From Flavobacterium piscisymbiosum (lineage in GTDB: Bacteria; Bacteroidota; Bacteroidia; Flavobacteriales; Flavobacteriaceae): DNA of 64,000 nt. The translations under genes and the position numbers were made by a program. Position 1 is the stretch's first letter; the number at the start of each line of letters is the position of its first letter. The notes below the pieces were generated by a model that worked only from the letters and a program-made list of their open reading frames with translations, was not told the DNA's origin and searched no databases. This document shows positions 41,598-49,926 of the stretch, piece by piece. The stretch lies in assembly GCF_020905295.1 (NCBI RefSeq), contig NZ_JAJJMM010000001.1:1550001-1614000 (forward strand), read 5' to 3'.

Positions 41598-42301
41598 AAC
41601 TTCAGGTAAAACTCTTTCGTCAATTCGATATATTCCGGAGTATAAACATGTCTGTCGATTTCGATTGTTAATTCATCGATTTCGATTTCGGCAGTTTCAT
41701 TTCGGCTAAAAGCTAATAAACTTCTTTTAGTTGCAGCTGTTGGAGTTCCTTTTACGCGGGTAATTTTTATTGGATATAATTGTGATTCTTTGGCTAAAGC
41801 GATAAATTTTGCTTCTTCTTTAAAAGGAAGAATTATAGCAAATATTCCATTTTCTGAAAGTAATAAATCGGCAGCTTCAACAAGTTCTTCAAAAGGCATG
41901 GCATCCTGAAAGCGTGCTAAATCGCGTTGTTCATTTTCGGTTTTAAAATCTTCGGCATAAAAAGGAGGATTTGAAACAATCAGATCATATTCGTCTTCCG
42001 GTTCTTCGATAAATTCATCTAAACCAGCATGAAAACAAAACAAGCGATCACCCCACGGAGAATTTTCAAAATTATCAACCGCTTGTTCGTAAGCATCTTC
42101 ATCAATTTCTAAGGCATCAATTTGTTCCGCATGAGTTCGCTGAGCAAGCATCAAAGCAATAACTCCGGTTCCTGCGCCAATATCTAATACACTAAACGGA
42201 TTATGATGTACTGGAGCCCAAGAGCCCAATAAAACGCCGTCTGTGCCGACTTTCATGGCAGTTTTATCTTGTTGAATAGAGAATTGCTTGAATGTAAACA
42301 T
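41594..42301 (-). CDS. trmN6: tRNA1(Val) A37 N6-methyltransferase
   Basis: 235 aa. N-terminal MKVGTDGVLLGSWAP is typical of the YfiC/TrmN6 group. The AdoMet motif is VLDIGAGTGVIALMLAQ; the N6-adenine motif is LIVSNPPFYAEDF. It methylates N6 of A37 in tRNA-Val(UAC). It converges with the HlyD gene and overlaps its stop by 4 bp. Confidence 0.9.
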   Translation of the reverse strand: MFTFKQFSIQQDKTAMKVGTDGVLLGSWAPVHHNPFSVLDIGAGTGVIALMLAQRTHAEQIDALEIDEDAYEQAVDNFENSPWGDRLFCFHAGLDEFIEEPEDEYDLIVSNPPFYAEDFKTENEQRDLARFQDAMPFEELVEAADLLLSENGIFAIILPFKEEAKFIALAKESQLYPIKITRVKGTPTAATKRSLLAFSRNETAEIEIDELTIEIDRHVYTPEYIELTKEFYLKF

Positions 42302-42881
42302 AAAAATTAAATTCCAATTTTTTTAAATTCCAAATTCCAACCAAAAAAAGGAAATTCCAATTTTTTAAAATTCAAAATTCCAAACTGATTAGTGAAATTC
42401 AATTCTTTTAAATTTCAAATTATAATTGGAAAAGTAAATCTTTGTGGTTGATTTGTTTTGCAAAAATAAGACTAAAATCTGTATTAATTATTTAGAAGTT
42501 TTAGTGATTATTGCCGATAGAATCTTTCTTAATTCTTCGACTTCGAATAATAAAGAATCTGAAAGTATTTTTTGATCAGGATTTAAACTTTTAAAAAATG
42601 GCTTCTTTCAAAAAAAACTACAAATACTATAAATATATATGATAATTTGTATTCCTAAATTATTTTAACGCAGAGAGCGCAAAGGTTTTTCGCAGAGTTA
42701 ACTAAGATTTAAGTTGTGTTTACACAATCTAAGTCCGCAAAGCTTTGTGAACTTTGTGTATTTATTAAACTTAGTATATTTAAAAAACTTTGTGTTCTCT
42801 GTGGTATTTTTTTGCAGATTTCTATAATGACCCGATTTTTATCGAAGCTAATTAGAAATTAAAAAATTTAGAATTTCTTAA
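42302..42881. repeat. Intergenic repeats (AATTCCA arms and GCAAAG family)
   Basis: No intact gene. 42308-42415 carries repeated AAATTCCAA units in both senses; 42665-42810 carries CGCAGAGAGCGCAAAGG, CCGCAAAGCTTTGTGAACTT and GTGTTCTCTGTGG, a dispersed family seen also at 6300, 60960 and 63310-63560. A possible protein remnant lies at 42489-42600. Confidence 0.6.
42489..42600 (-). pseudogene. Possible remnant of a four-helix-bundle (S23-like) protein
   Basis: The minus strand reads, up to a stop at 42491-42489, NPDQKILSDSLLFEVEELRK then ILSAIITKTSK. This resembles the C-terminal helix of S23-type four-helix-bundle proteins. No start or N-terminal part is found, so if real it is a fragment. Confidence 0.3.
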
Positions 42882-43406
42882 TTAAAGATACATCTCCACC
42901 AATCCTTCTGGCAAGTTCATGATAACTTTTTTATTCTCACGATCAATTTTTACAAGGAAATGATCGATCATCGGAATCAGCATTTCTACTTCGCCATTTA
43001 AAACTTCAAAAAGAGGTTGGGCTGTAGAATCGTTTACGGCAACAATTTTTCCAAAAACGCCTAAACGCTGATCCTCAATTTCGAAACCGATAACTTCATG
43101 GAAATAAAATTTGTTACCACTAAGTTTTGGTAACATATTTAAAGGAAGATAAATGGCATTGCCCATAATGGCATCTGCATCTTCTTCGGTATTCATATCT
43201 TCAAAACGAATTCTAAGAAAGTCGTTTTTGTGCAATGAACTTTTTTCAATAAAAAAAGGAACCAGGTGTTTATTGCATTCAATAAACACTGATTCCAGAT
43301 TTTCGTATAACTCAGGTTCGTCCGTGTCTAAATAAGCCAGAACTTCACCTTTGAAACTAAATTTTTTAGCGATTTTACCTAAATAAAAACAATCTTCTTT
43401 ACGCAT
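42882..43406 (-). CDS. rimM: Ribosome maturation factor RimM
   Basis: 174 aa. N-terminal CFYLGKIAKKFSFKGEVLAY, then ESVFIECNKHLVPFFIE, and the PRC-barrel part with FHEVIGFEIEDQRLGVFGKI and the ending VKIDRENKKVIMNLPEGLVE. RimM helps 30S assembly by binding S19. It is 15 bp downstream of rpsP in the usual rpsP-rimM order. Confidence 0.96.
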   Translation of the reverse strand: MRKEDCFYLGKIAKKFSFKGEVLAYLDTDEPELYENLESVFIECNKHLVPFFIEKSSLHKNDFLRIRFEDMNTEEDADAIMGNAIYLPLNMLPKLSGNKFYFHEVIGFEIEDQRLGVFGKIVAVNDSTAQPLFEVLNGEVEMLIPMIDHFLVKIDRENKKVIMNLPEGLVEMYL

Positions 43407-43421
43407 TCTCGCTAAATATAA

Positions 43422-43988
43422 TTATGCTTCAGTTGTTTCGTTATTTTCTTCAGCAGCAGGAGCTTCTTCAGTAGATGCTTCTACTTCAGCAACTTCTTCT
43501 TCAACTGCAGGAGTTGCAGCAGCGATAGCGTCAGCTTCAGCCTGAGCTGCAGCAGCTAAACGTTTAGCATTAACTTCTTGCTCTGCTTTTAAAGATTTAG
43601 CTCTAGCATCAGCTTGCGCTTTTGTTAAACCTTCTTTTTTAGCATCAACTTTTCCAGCTTTAGCATCTAACCAAGCAGATAATTTAGCATCAGCTTGCTC
43701 TTGAGTTAAAGCACCTTTACGAATACCTCCATCAAGGTGGTGTTTCAATAAAGCACCTTTGTAAGAAAGAATTGCTCTTGCAGTATCAGTTGGTTGTGCA
43801 CCATTGTGTAACCATTTTACAGCGCTATCAATGTTTAATTCGATAGTTGCAGGGTTTGTGTTAGGATTGTAAGTACCGATTTTCTCTAAGTATTTACCAT
43901 CTCTTTTTGAGCGTGCATCTGCAGCTACAACCCAGTAAAAAGGTCTTTGTTTTTTACCGTGTCTTTGTAATCTAATTTTTACTGACAT
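43422..43988 (-). CDS. rpsP: 30S ribosomal protein S16
   Basis: 188 aa; the first 80 residues are canonical S16 (VKIRLQRHGKKQRPFYWVVA then DARSKRDGKYLEKIGTYNP). The remaining 100 residues are an Ala/Glu/Lys-rich extension (EEAPAAEENNETTEA at the end), usual in Bacteroidota S16 and probably flexible on the ribosome surface. It heads the rpsP-rimM operon; a TATCTTTG -7 element lies 50 bp upstream. Confidence 0.96.
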   Translation of the reverse strand: MSVKIRLQRHGKKQRPFYWVVAADARSKRDGKYLEKIGTYNPNTNPATIELNIDSAVKWLHNGAQPTDTARAILSYKGALLKHHLDGGIRKGALTQEQADAKLSAWLDAKAGKVDAKKEGLTKAQADARAKSLKAEQEVNAKRLAAAAQAEADAIAAATPAVEEEVAEVEASTEEAPAAEENNETTEA

Positions 43989-44037
43989 AATCTTATGATT
44001 AAATTTTGAGGTACTCGACCTCCGTTAATTAAGGGCG

Positions 44038-44045
44038 CAAAGATA
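44038..44045 (-). promoter_or_regulatory. -7 element of the rpsP-rimM operon
   Basis: Minus-strand TATCTTTG matches TAnnTTTG, followed by GCGCCC; the rpsP start is 50 bp downstream. No exact -33 TTTG at the usual spacing. Confidence 0.5.
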
Positions 44046-44185
44046 TAATTTTTTTATGAATTATTCGTTCCAAACTTTATTAAATATATTTGCTGCAGAT
44101 TTTTGCTGTTTTTTGACCTGTTTCAGGGTTTAAATTTTCATTTTTTGGCTCAAATAAGGTACTTTTGCCTCAAATTCATGACCTT

Positions 44186-44668
44186 ATGAAAAAATATATC
44201 TACTTGTTTATTAGTGTTTTTGTACTTGCATCGTGTACTGAAGATGTAAAATTTAATACGCCTGCTTTTCAGGGATTGAAAGATAATGTCTTTTGGAGGT
44301 CTCAAAACTATACAGCTTATACAACAATAAACGGAGATTTGTTTATCGAAGGAGGTTTGGGAGCTGAGAAAGTAAGCTTGAAACTGCCTTCTCCAATTCC
44401 TCAAACTTATATTTTGGGTGTTGATGATATAGCAACGGCTTCCTATTCGAATGTTTTTCCGAGTGAAACACCTCAGTTTACTACAGGAACAAACATGGGG
44501 AACGGCCAGGTTGTGATTACAGATTTTGATGTTAAAAACAATACTATTTCGGGAACATTTAAATTTACAGCAGTAAATGGTAGTGCAGGTGATGGAGAAA
44601 AACCTGAAATTCATTTTACAGAAGGTGTTTTTTATAAGATACCATATACCCCTAAGGTTAACTTCTAA
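44186..44668 (+). CDS. Lipoprotein of unknown function (DUF6252-like)
   Basis: 160 aa from the ATG at 44186 (MKKYIYLFISVFVLASC); the frame opens upstream at a TTG at 44165, which would spoil the signal peptide. Lipobox VLAS-C followed by TEDVKFNTPAFQG. The rest is a small beta-sandwich with GTFKFTAVNGSAGDGEKPEI and the ending GVFYKIPY, like the DUF6252 family. Location: outer membrane, periplasmic face. Divergent from rpsP. Confidence 0.75.
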   Translation: MKKYIYLFISVFVLASCTEDVKFNTPAFQGLKDNVFWRSQNYTAYTTINGDLFIEGGLGAEKVSLKLPSPIPQTYILGVDDIATASYSNVFPSETPQFTTGTNMGNGQVVITDFDVKNNTISGTFKFTAVNGSAGDGEKPEIHFTEGVFYKIPYTPKVNF

Positions 44669-44778
44669 ATTATTAAGTTTTTCATTTGCAATTGTTTGGT
44701 TTTATTGATTTCTATTTTTTTAAATCAAAATAAAAACATAAATAAACTAATATATAGTAGATTACAGAAAAATAAGAC

Positions 44779-44786
44779 TACATTTG
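44779..44786 (+). promoter_or_regulatory. -7 element before the RRM gene
   Basis: TACATTTG matches TAnnTTTG, 25 bp before the start codon at 44811. The -33 region is not obvious. Confidence 0.45.
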
Positions 44787-44810
44787 CTACATTATTATAA
44801 ATAAGTACAT

Positions 44811-45170
44811 ATGAACATTTTTGTTGGAAGCCTTCCATTCAGTATTGAGGAAGCAGATTTAAGAGAGTCTTTCGAGGCTTACGGAGCAGTAGATTCAGTT
44901 AAAATCATTACTGATAAATTTACAGGAAGAAGCAAAGGTTTTGGTTTCGTAGAGATGCCAAACGATGCAGAAGCTCAAAAAGCAATTGATGAATTGAATG
45001 GAGCTACTGTTCAAGGTCGTGCAATTGTGGTTAATAAATCTGAACCGAAACCAGAAGGCGAAAGAAGAAGCTTCAACAATAACAGTCGTGGTGGAGATTC
45101 ACGCGGAGGTTATGGTGGAGGAAACAGCCGTGGTGGAAATGACCGTGGTGGTAACAGAGGAGGATATTAA
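44811..45170 (+). CDS. Glycine-rich RNA-binding protein (RRM)
   Basis: 119 aa. Residues 1-80 form one RRM: RNP2 IFVGSL (3-8), RNP1 KGFGFVEM (about 44-51), ending GRAIVVNKSEP. The tail is RGG-rich (SRGGYGGGNSRGGNDRGGNR). Such single-RRM, Gly-tail proteins in Bacteroidota and Cyanobacteria bind RNA and are often cold-responsive. Followed by a strong terminator. Confidence 0.95.
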   Translation: MNIFVGSLPFSIEEADLRESFEAYGAVDSVKIITDKFTGRSKGFGFVEMPNDAEAQKAIDELNGATVQGRAIVVNKSEPKPEGERRSFNNNSRGGDSRGGYGGGNSRGGNDRGGNRGGY

Positions 45171-45190
45171 TATTTTTTTCTAAATATATA

Positions 45191-45222
45191 AAAGGGATCA
45201 ACGTAAGTTGATCCCTTTTTTT
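45191..45222 (+). terminator. Terminator of the RRM gene
   Basis: AAAGGGATCAAC, loop GTAA, GTTGATCCC followed by seven Ts; 12-bp stem. Confidence 0.95.
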
Positions 45223-45322
45223 ATGCGGTAAATTTTGTTTCTGTAGAGATGCACTGCTTTGCATCTAACACAAAGCGAAGACGCATTTCTATAAGCCTCT
45301 TCATGAAATAAATTAGCTATAA

Positions 45323-45371
45323 GTTTCAGGTTTCACGTTCCAACAATAACTTGAACCTTGAAACCTGAAAC
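45323..45371 (-). repeat. Inverted repeat of CCTGAAA units after leuB
   Basis: GTTTCAGGTTTCA (45323-45335) and TGAAACCTGAAAC (45359-45371) pair perfectly; each arm is built of repeated CCTGAAA units. It lies 15 bp past the leuB stop and could end the leucine operon. A GATGCACTGCTTTGCATC hairpin lies at 45248-45265. Confidence 0.65.
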
Positions 45372-45386
45372 CTGAAACAAAATTAA

Positions 45387-46448
45387 CTATAAGTTTTCTA
45401 CAAGCCAGTCTCCAACTTCGCTGGTTTTGTATGCTTTTGATCCTTTTGTTGCTAAATCTTCTGTAACAATTCCTTGCTCTAATGATTTGTTTACAACGGC
45501 TCTGATAGCTTCGGCTTCGTCTTTTAGTCCAAAAGCATCTTCGAACATCATGGCTGCAGATAAAATAGTTGCCAGCGGATTTGCAATATTTAATCCAGTT
45601 GCCTGAGGGTAAGATCCGTGGATTGGTTCGTATAATGAAGTATGTTCTCCAACAGAAGCAGAAGGCATTAATCCCATTGAACCTGAAATTACAGAAGCTT
45701 CATCTGTTAAGATATCTCCAAATAAATTCTCTGTAATCAAAACGTCATAAGAATTTGGCCATTGTACCAAACGCATTGCCACTGCATCAACAAATTCGTA
45801 AGAAACAGTAACTTCAGGATACTCTTTTTCCATTGCCTGAACGGTTTCTCTCCATAAACGTGAAGTTTCCAAAACGTTTGCTTTGTCAACGCAACATAAT
45901 TTTTTGCTACGTGTCATGGCAAGTTCAAAACCTTTTTTGGCCAAACGCTGAACTTCGGCTCTTGTGTAAACACAATTGTCAAAAGCAGTTTCTCCGTCGT
46001 CTCTTCTTCCTTTTTCTCCAAAATAAATTCCTCCGGTTAATTCTCTTAAGAAAACCAAGTCAGTTCCTTCGATTCTTTCTCTTTTTAAAGGAGAATTATC
46101 AATCAAAGAAGGGAACGTAAAAGTAGGGCGTACGTTAGCAAACAAACCTAATTTTTTACGCATCAATAATAATCCCTGCTCCGGACGAACTGGTGCGCTT
46201 GGATCATTATCATATTTTGGGTGGCCAATTGCGCCAAACAAAACAGCATCTGCTTTCATACAAACTTCATGCGTTTCATCAGGATAAGGAACTCCAACAG
46301 CATCAATTGCAGCTGCTCCTGTAAGAGCTGGTGTCCATGTTATTTCGTGATTGAATTTTTTTGCAATAGCATCAGATACTTTTACAGCTTCATTAATTAC
46401 TTCTGGTCCGATTCCGTCACCGGCTAAAAGGGCTATGTTAAATTTCAT
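45387..46448 (-). CDS. leuB: 3-isopropylmalate dehydrogenase
   Basis: 353 aa. GDGIGPEVINEAVKV (start), ELTGGIYFGEKGRRDDGETA, VDKANVLETSRLWRE and NLFGDILTDEASVISGSMGL are the signature blocks of LeuB; the Tyr of VYTRAEVQRLAKKGF is the conserved catalytic one. NAD-dependent oxidative decarboxylation of 3-isopropylmalate in leucine synthesis. Last gene of the minus-strand leu cluster. Confidence 0.95.
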   Translation of the reverse strand: MKFNIALLAGDGIGPEVINEAVKVSDAIAKKFNHEITWTPALTGAAAIDAVGVPYPDETHEVCMKADAVLFGAIGHPKYDNDPSAPVRPEQGLLLMRKKLGLFANVRPTFTFPSLIDNSPLKRERIEGTDLVFLRELTGGIYFGEKGRRDDGETAFDNCVYTRAEVQRLAKKGFELAMTRSKKLCCVDKANVLETSRLWRETVQAMEKEYPEVTVSYEFVDAVAMRLVQWPNSYDVLITENLFGDILTDEASVISGSMGLMPSASVGEHTSLYEPIHGSYPQATGLNIANPLATILSAAMMFEDAFGLKDEAEAIRAVVNKSLEQGIVTEDLATKGSKAYKTSEVGDWLVENL

Positions 46449-46450
46449 TT

Positions 46451-46687
46451 TTTTTTAAGGTTGTAAGGTTCTGAGTTACTAAGGTTCTAAGTTTTTTTTC
46501 TTAGTAAGCAGAATTCTAATTTATAATTTTTTTTAAGGTTCTAAGGTTCTGAGTTGCTAAGGTTCTAAGTTTTTTTTCTTTATAATCTTAGTAACTTGAT
46601 GATAAATTTCTTTTTTTTAAGGTTCTGATTTGTTAAGATTCTAAGTTCAAAGAAAAAAACTTAGAACCTTAGCAACTTAGAACCTTA
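46451..46687. repeat. AAGGTTCTAAG direct and inverted repeats in the leu operon
   Basis: The gap between leuA and leuB has two direct copies of a TAAGGTTCTGAGTT then CTAAGGTTCTAAGTTTTTTT unit (46457-46499, 46534-46577) and an inverted copy (46653-46687). Arms 46554-46576 and 46653-46675 are a perfect 23-bp inverted repeat. The last arm includes the leuA stop codon (46685-46687). Confidence 0.8.
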
Positions 46688-48205
46688 CGGAATCACATTC
46701 AACATCTTTTGAGTTGCAATAATCGCTGCAACGGTTTGATCTGAATCTAATCCTCTGGTTTTAAATTCTTTTCCGTTGTTTGTCCAGGTGATGATCGTTT
46801 CGCACAAAGCGTCAGAACTACTTCCTGGTGGGATTCTTACTGCGTAATCAATCAATTTTGGAAGCGTTAGTTTTTTGCTTTTGTAAATTTTAGATAAAGC
46901 ATTCATAAAAGCATCAAACTGACCGTCTCCCTGAGCGCTTTCTTCGATGATTTCGTCATCAATTTTTAAAAGTAAAGTTGTTGACGGACGCATTCCTTTT
47001 GAATGCATTAATACGTAAGATTCAATGGTAATTTTATCCTGATAAGTGTGACTGTCCAAAACATCAGAAATAATGTATGGTAAATCTTCTTTGGTAACGG
47101 TTTCTTTTTTATCGCCCAATTCGATAATTCTTTGGGTAACCAATTTCAAATCTTCCTGATTTAATTTTAAACCTAATTCCTGAAGATTTTTTTCGATATT
47201 GGCTTTACCCGAAGTTTTTCCTAAGGCGTATTTTCTTTTTCTCCCGAAACGTTCCGGAAGTAAATCATTAAAATATAAATTGTTTTTATTATCACCGTCA
47301 GCATGGATTCCAGCAGTTTGTGTAAAAACATTGTCACCAACAATTGGCTTGTTGGCAGGAATTCTATATCCTGTAAAGGTTTCTACCAGTTTGCTTACCG
47401 TATAAAGAGAAGTTTCTTTGATATTGATGCTAACTTCCGGTAAATAATCATTTATTACGGCAACTGTGCTTTCCAGCGGCGCATTTCCTGCTCGTTCTCC
47501 CATTCCGTTTACGGTAACGTGAAGCCCGTTTATGCCGGCTTTTACAGCTTCCATAACGTTCGCAATACTTAAATCGTAATCGTTATGCGCGTGAAAATCA
47601 AAATGAATGTTTGGATATTTTGCTCTGATTTTCGAGATAAATTCAAAAGTCAAAGACGGAATTAATACGCCTAAAGTATCAGGAAGTAAAATTCTTTTAA
47701 CGGGTTGAGTAGATAAAAAGTCCAGAAATTGAAAAACGTATTCCGGTGAATTTCTCATTCCGTTGCTCCAGTCTTCCAGATAAACGTTTGTGTCAATATT
47801 ATTTTCTTTTGCTAAAGCGATTATCTCGGCAATTTCTGAAAAGTGCTGTTCAGGTGTTTTTTTTAATTGATGTGTCAGGTGATTCATTGAACCTTTGGTC
47901 AATAAATTCTGCACTTTGGCACCAGCTTTTTTCAGCCATTCGATCGAAACGCCTCCGTCGACAAACGAAAGTACTTCAATACGATTCGTATATCCTTTTT
48001 CGGTTGCCCAGGATGTGATGCCTTTTACGGCTTGAAATTCTCCTTCGCTGACACGAGCCGAAGCAATTTCGATTCTATCAATATTTAATTCCTCCAACAA
48101 CAATTGTGCAATGGTTAGTTTTTCTGCAGCAGAAAATGATACTCCCGAGGTTTGTTCACCATCGCGAAGCGTCGTATCCATTATTTCAATTTTTCTTTTT
48201 TCCAT
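46685..48205 (-). CDS. leuA: 2-isopropylmalate synthase-type enzyme
   Basis: 506 aa. N-terminal IMDTTLRDGEQTSGVSFSAA, metal-binding HFDFHAHNDYDLSIANVMEA, and GNAPLEST are the DRE-TIM catalytic blocks. Residues about 370-506 form the LeuA allosteric domain (GQFDAFMNALSKIYKSKKLT). Position between leuCD and leuB supports LeuA, which condenses acetyl-CoA and 2-oxoisovalerate. The citramalate-synthase relatives are close, so the substrate is not certain. Its last codon overlaps a repeat arm. Confidence 0.85.
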   Translation of the reverse strand: MEKRKIEIMDTTLRDGEQTSGVSFSAAEKLTIAQLLLEELNIDRIEIASARVSEGEFQAVKGITSWATEKGYTNRIEVLSFVDGGVSIEWLKKAGAKVQNLLTKGSMNHLTHQLKKTPEQHFSEIAEIIALAKENNIDTNVYLEDWSNGMRNSPEYVFQFLDFLSTQPVKRILLPDTLGVLIPSLTFEFISKIRAKYPNIHFDFHAHNDYDLSIANVMEAVKAGINGLHVTVNGMGERAGNAPLESTVAVINDYLPEVSINIKETSLYTVSKLVETFTGYRIPANKPIVGDNVFTQTAGIHADGDNKNNLYFNDLLPERFGRKRKYALGKTSGKANIEKNLQELGLKLNQEDLKLVTQRIIELGDKKETVTKEDLPYIISDVLDSHTYQDKITIESYVLMHSKGMRPSTTLLLKIDDEIIEESAQGDGQFDAFMNALSKIYKSKKLTLPKLIDYAVRIPPGSSSDALCETIITWTNNGKEFKTRGLDSDQTVAAIIATQKMLNVIP

Positions 48206-48247
48206 ATTGATTTTCTATATTTCTTTAAAAGTGAATTATAGTTATTG

Positions 48248-49036
48248 TTATATTTTTCCTCTTACTTCGTTTAGCTTCATTGTCATCGAAAGGGCTGAAT
48301 TTTCTATCCAGTCATTGTATTCTTCAATTGCCTTCAATCGTAATTCGTCTTCTAAATAACCTTCCTCGACCATTTGTCTGGATCCGGCAACTTTGGACCA
48401 AATCCCAACTTTCGATTTAAAATCAGCATCTTCCTGAAGGTAAACTTCATCTGAATTTATTTTTTCGATAGAATGAAAACCTGCTTCTTTTAATAACAGA
48501 GGTAAATCTTCTCCTATTTTATTGTTCATTCCGGCATCTGCCCGCCATTTCAAAAAAGTTTTATAAAACTCCTGCATGCTTTCCGGTGGCAACGGATTCC
48601 AGATTAAATTGGTGTGATCATAATCCAGAATTGATATTTGACCGTTTGGCTTCAATAATGATTTCATTTTTATTAAAGCTTCTTTTGGGTTGCTTAACCA
48701 TTGCAATGTTCTGGCGGAAATAATTAAGTCGAATTTTATATCCGGGTTGTAATCAAATAAATCAACAGCAATTAATTCTAAATTAGCAACTGATTCATAA
48801 GATTCCTGACCGCTTTTTATAAAGTTTTCTGTATTGTCAATGGCAATAACTTTTCCGTTTGGGCCAATATTATTTGCAATGTCTCTTGAAATTGAACCTG
48901 TTCCGCAGCCAATATCTAAAACGGTTATTCCGGGTTGTAAAATCTGAGTCAGATTTCTATAATTTTTGGCTAAACTTCTATCGTTGAATATTTTCGTTGC
49001 ATTTTCGTCTCTTTCAATATGTTTATTGCCTTTCAT
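48248..49036 (-). CDS. Class I SAM-dependent methyltransferase
   Basis: 262 aa. AdoMet motif VLDIGCGTGSISRDIANNIG, then GKVIAIDNTENFIKSG, LIISARTLQWLSNPKEALIK and the post-motif LLKPNGQISILDYDHT. No target-specific motif; UbiE/trans-aconitate-type small-molecule methylation is possible. It sits between leuD and leuA, 42 bp before leuA, and so is probably co-transcribed, though no leucine-pathway role is known for such an enzyme. Confidence 0.85.
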   Translation of the reverse strand: MKGNKHIERDENATKIFNDRSLAKNYRNLTQILQPGITVLDIGCGTGSISRDIANNIGPNGKVIAIDNTENFIKSGQESYESVANLELIAVDLFDYNPDIKFDLIISARTLQWLSNPKEALIKMKSLLKPNGQISILDYDHTNLIWNPLPPESMQEFYKTFLKWRADAGMNNKIGEDLPLLLKEAGFHSIEKINSDEVYLQEDADFKSKVGIWSKVAGSRQMVEEGYLEDELRLKAIEEYNDWIENSALSMTMKLNEVRGKI

Positions 49037-49116
49037 TTACAATAGGATTATTTAAAACTTATTTTTTGTAGGATTAATTTCTGAAATATTCTTTCGATCG
49101 ATTTCATTTAGAAAGA

Positions 49117-49142
49117 CCCGACAAGCTTTGAAACCTGTCGGG
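49117..49142. repeat. CCCGACA/TGTCGGG hairpin
   Basis: CCCGACA (49117-49123) and TGTCGGG (49136-49142), 12-nt loop with AAACC. It lies between leuD and the methyltransferase gene; related to the hairpin at 19438. Confidence 0.6.
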
Positions 49143-49168
49143 CCTAATAGACTGAATGAGATTTCTTT

Positions 49169-49765
49169 TTAGTAAGGAAGTTTATCGGCGAAAGCCACAA
49201 TATCTTCTTTAATATTTTGTAGATAATCAATGTCATCAAAGCCATTAATCATATTGTTCTTTTTGTATCCGTTAATCGCAAAAGATTCTGATTGACCTGT
49301 TGCCAATAAAGTAATGGTTTGGTTTGGCAGGTTGATTTCTAATTGTGTATTAGGATCAGCTTCAATTGCTTTAAAAATGGTATCAGCAAATTCAGGGCTA
49401 ACCTGAACTGGAAGAACACCAATATTTAAACAGTTTCCTTTGAAGATATCTGCAAAGAAACTAGAAACTACAGCTCTAAAACCATAATCGTAAACTGCCC
49501 ACGCAGCGTGTTCTCTTGAAGATCCTGAACCGAAGTTTTTTCCTCCAACAAGGATTTTTCCGCTATAAGTTGAATTGTTTAAAACGAAATCAGCTTTTGG
49601 AGAATCGTCTCCATTATATCTCCAGTCTCTAAAAAGATTGTCTCCAAAACCTTCACGTTTTGTAGCTTTCAGGAAACGAGCCGGAATAATTTGATCTGTA
49701 TCTACGTTCTCAATTGGCAGCGGCACTGCACTGCTGGTAAGTATATTAAATTTATCGTATGCCAT
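49169..49765 (-). CDS. leuD: 3-isopropylmalate dehydratase small subunit
   Basis: 198 aa. [20 protein letters not shown], then [20 protein letters not shown] and [13 protein letters not shown] are the swivelling-domain motifs of LeuD. With LeuC it isomerises 2- to 3-isopropylmalate. 161 bp separate it from leuC, filled mostly by an inverted repeat. Confidence 0.96.
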   Translation of the reverse strand: MAYDKFNILTSSAVPLPIENVDTDQIIPARFLKATKREGFGDNLFRDWRYNGDDSPKADFVLNNSTYSGKILVGGKNFGSGSSREHAAWAVYDYGFRAVVSSFFADIFKGNCLNIGVLPVQVSPEFADTIFKAIEADPNTQLEINLPNQTITLLATGQSESFAINGYKKNNMINGFDDIDYLQNIKEDIVAFADKLPY

Positions 49766-49786
49766 TTTAATTTTAGATTTTTGGAT

Positions 49787-49917
49787 TTTAGATTTTAGAT
49801 TTTCTCACTGGGATAAATTCTAAACGCTAAAATGTTTTGTATTAAATAATGTAAATCAATTTTTGTTTGAAAATATTTAGATGAAAGTTTACACAAAGTG
49901 AAAATCTAAAATCTAAA
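49787..49917. repeat. 18-bp inverted repeat of AATCTAA units between leuC and leuD
   Basis: TTTAGATTTTAGATTTTC (49787-49804) and its exact inverse (49900-49917). Each arm is two or more copies of a TTTTAGA unit. It could form a transcript hairpin inside the leu operon. Confidence 0.7.
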
Positions 49918-49926
49918 CTCTTCAAT

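Noticed and set aside
44150..44614. Minus-strand 154-aa ORF
   Set aside because: It is the complement of the lipoprotein gene at 44186-44668; its composition (Cys, Lys, Ile, Ser-rich) is that of an antisense frame and it has no domain.
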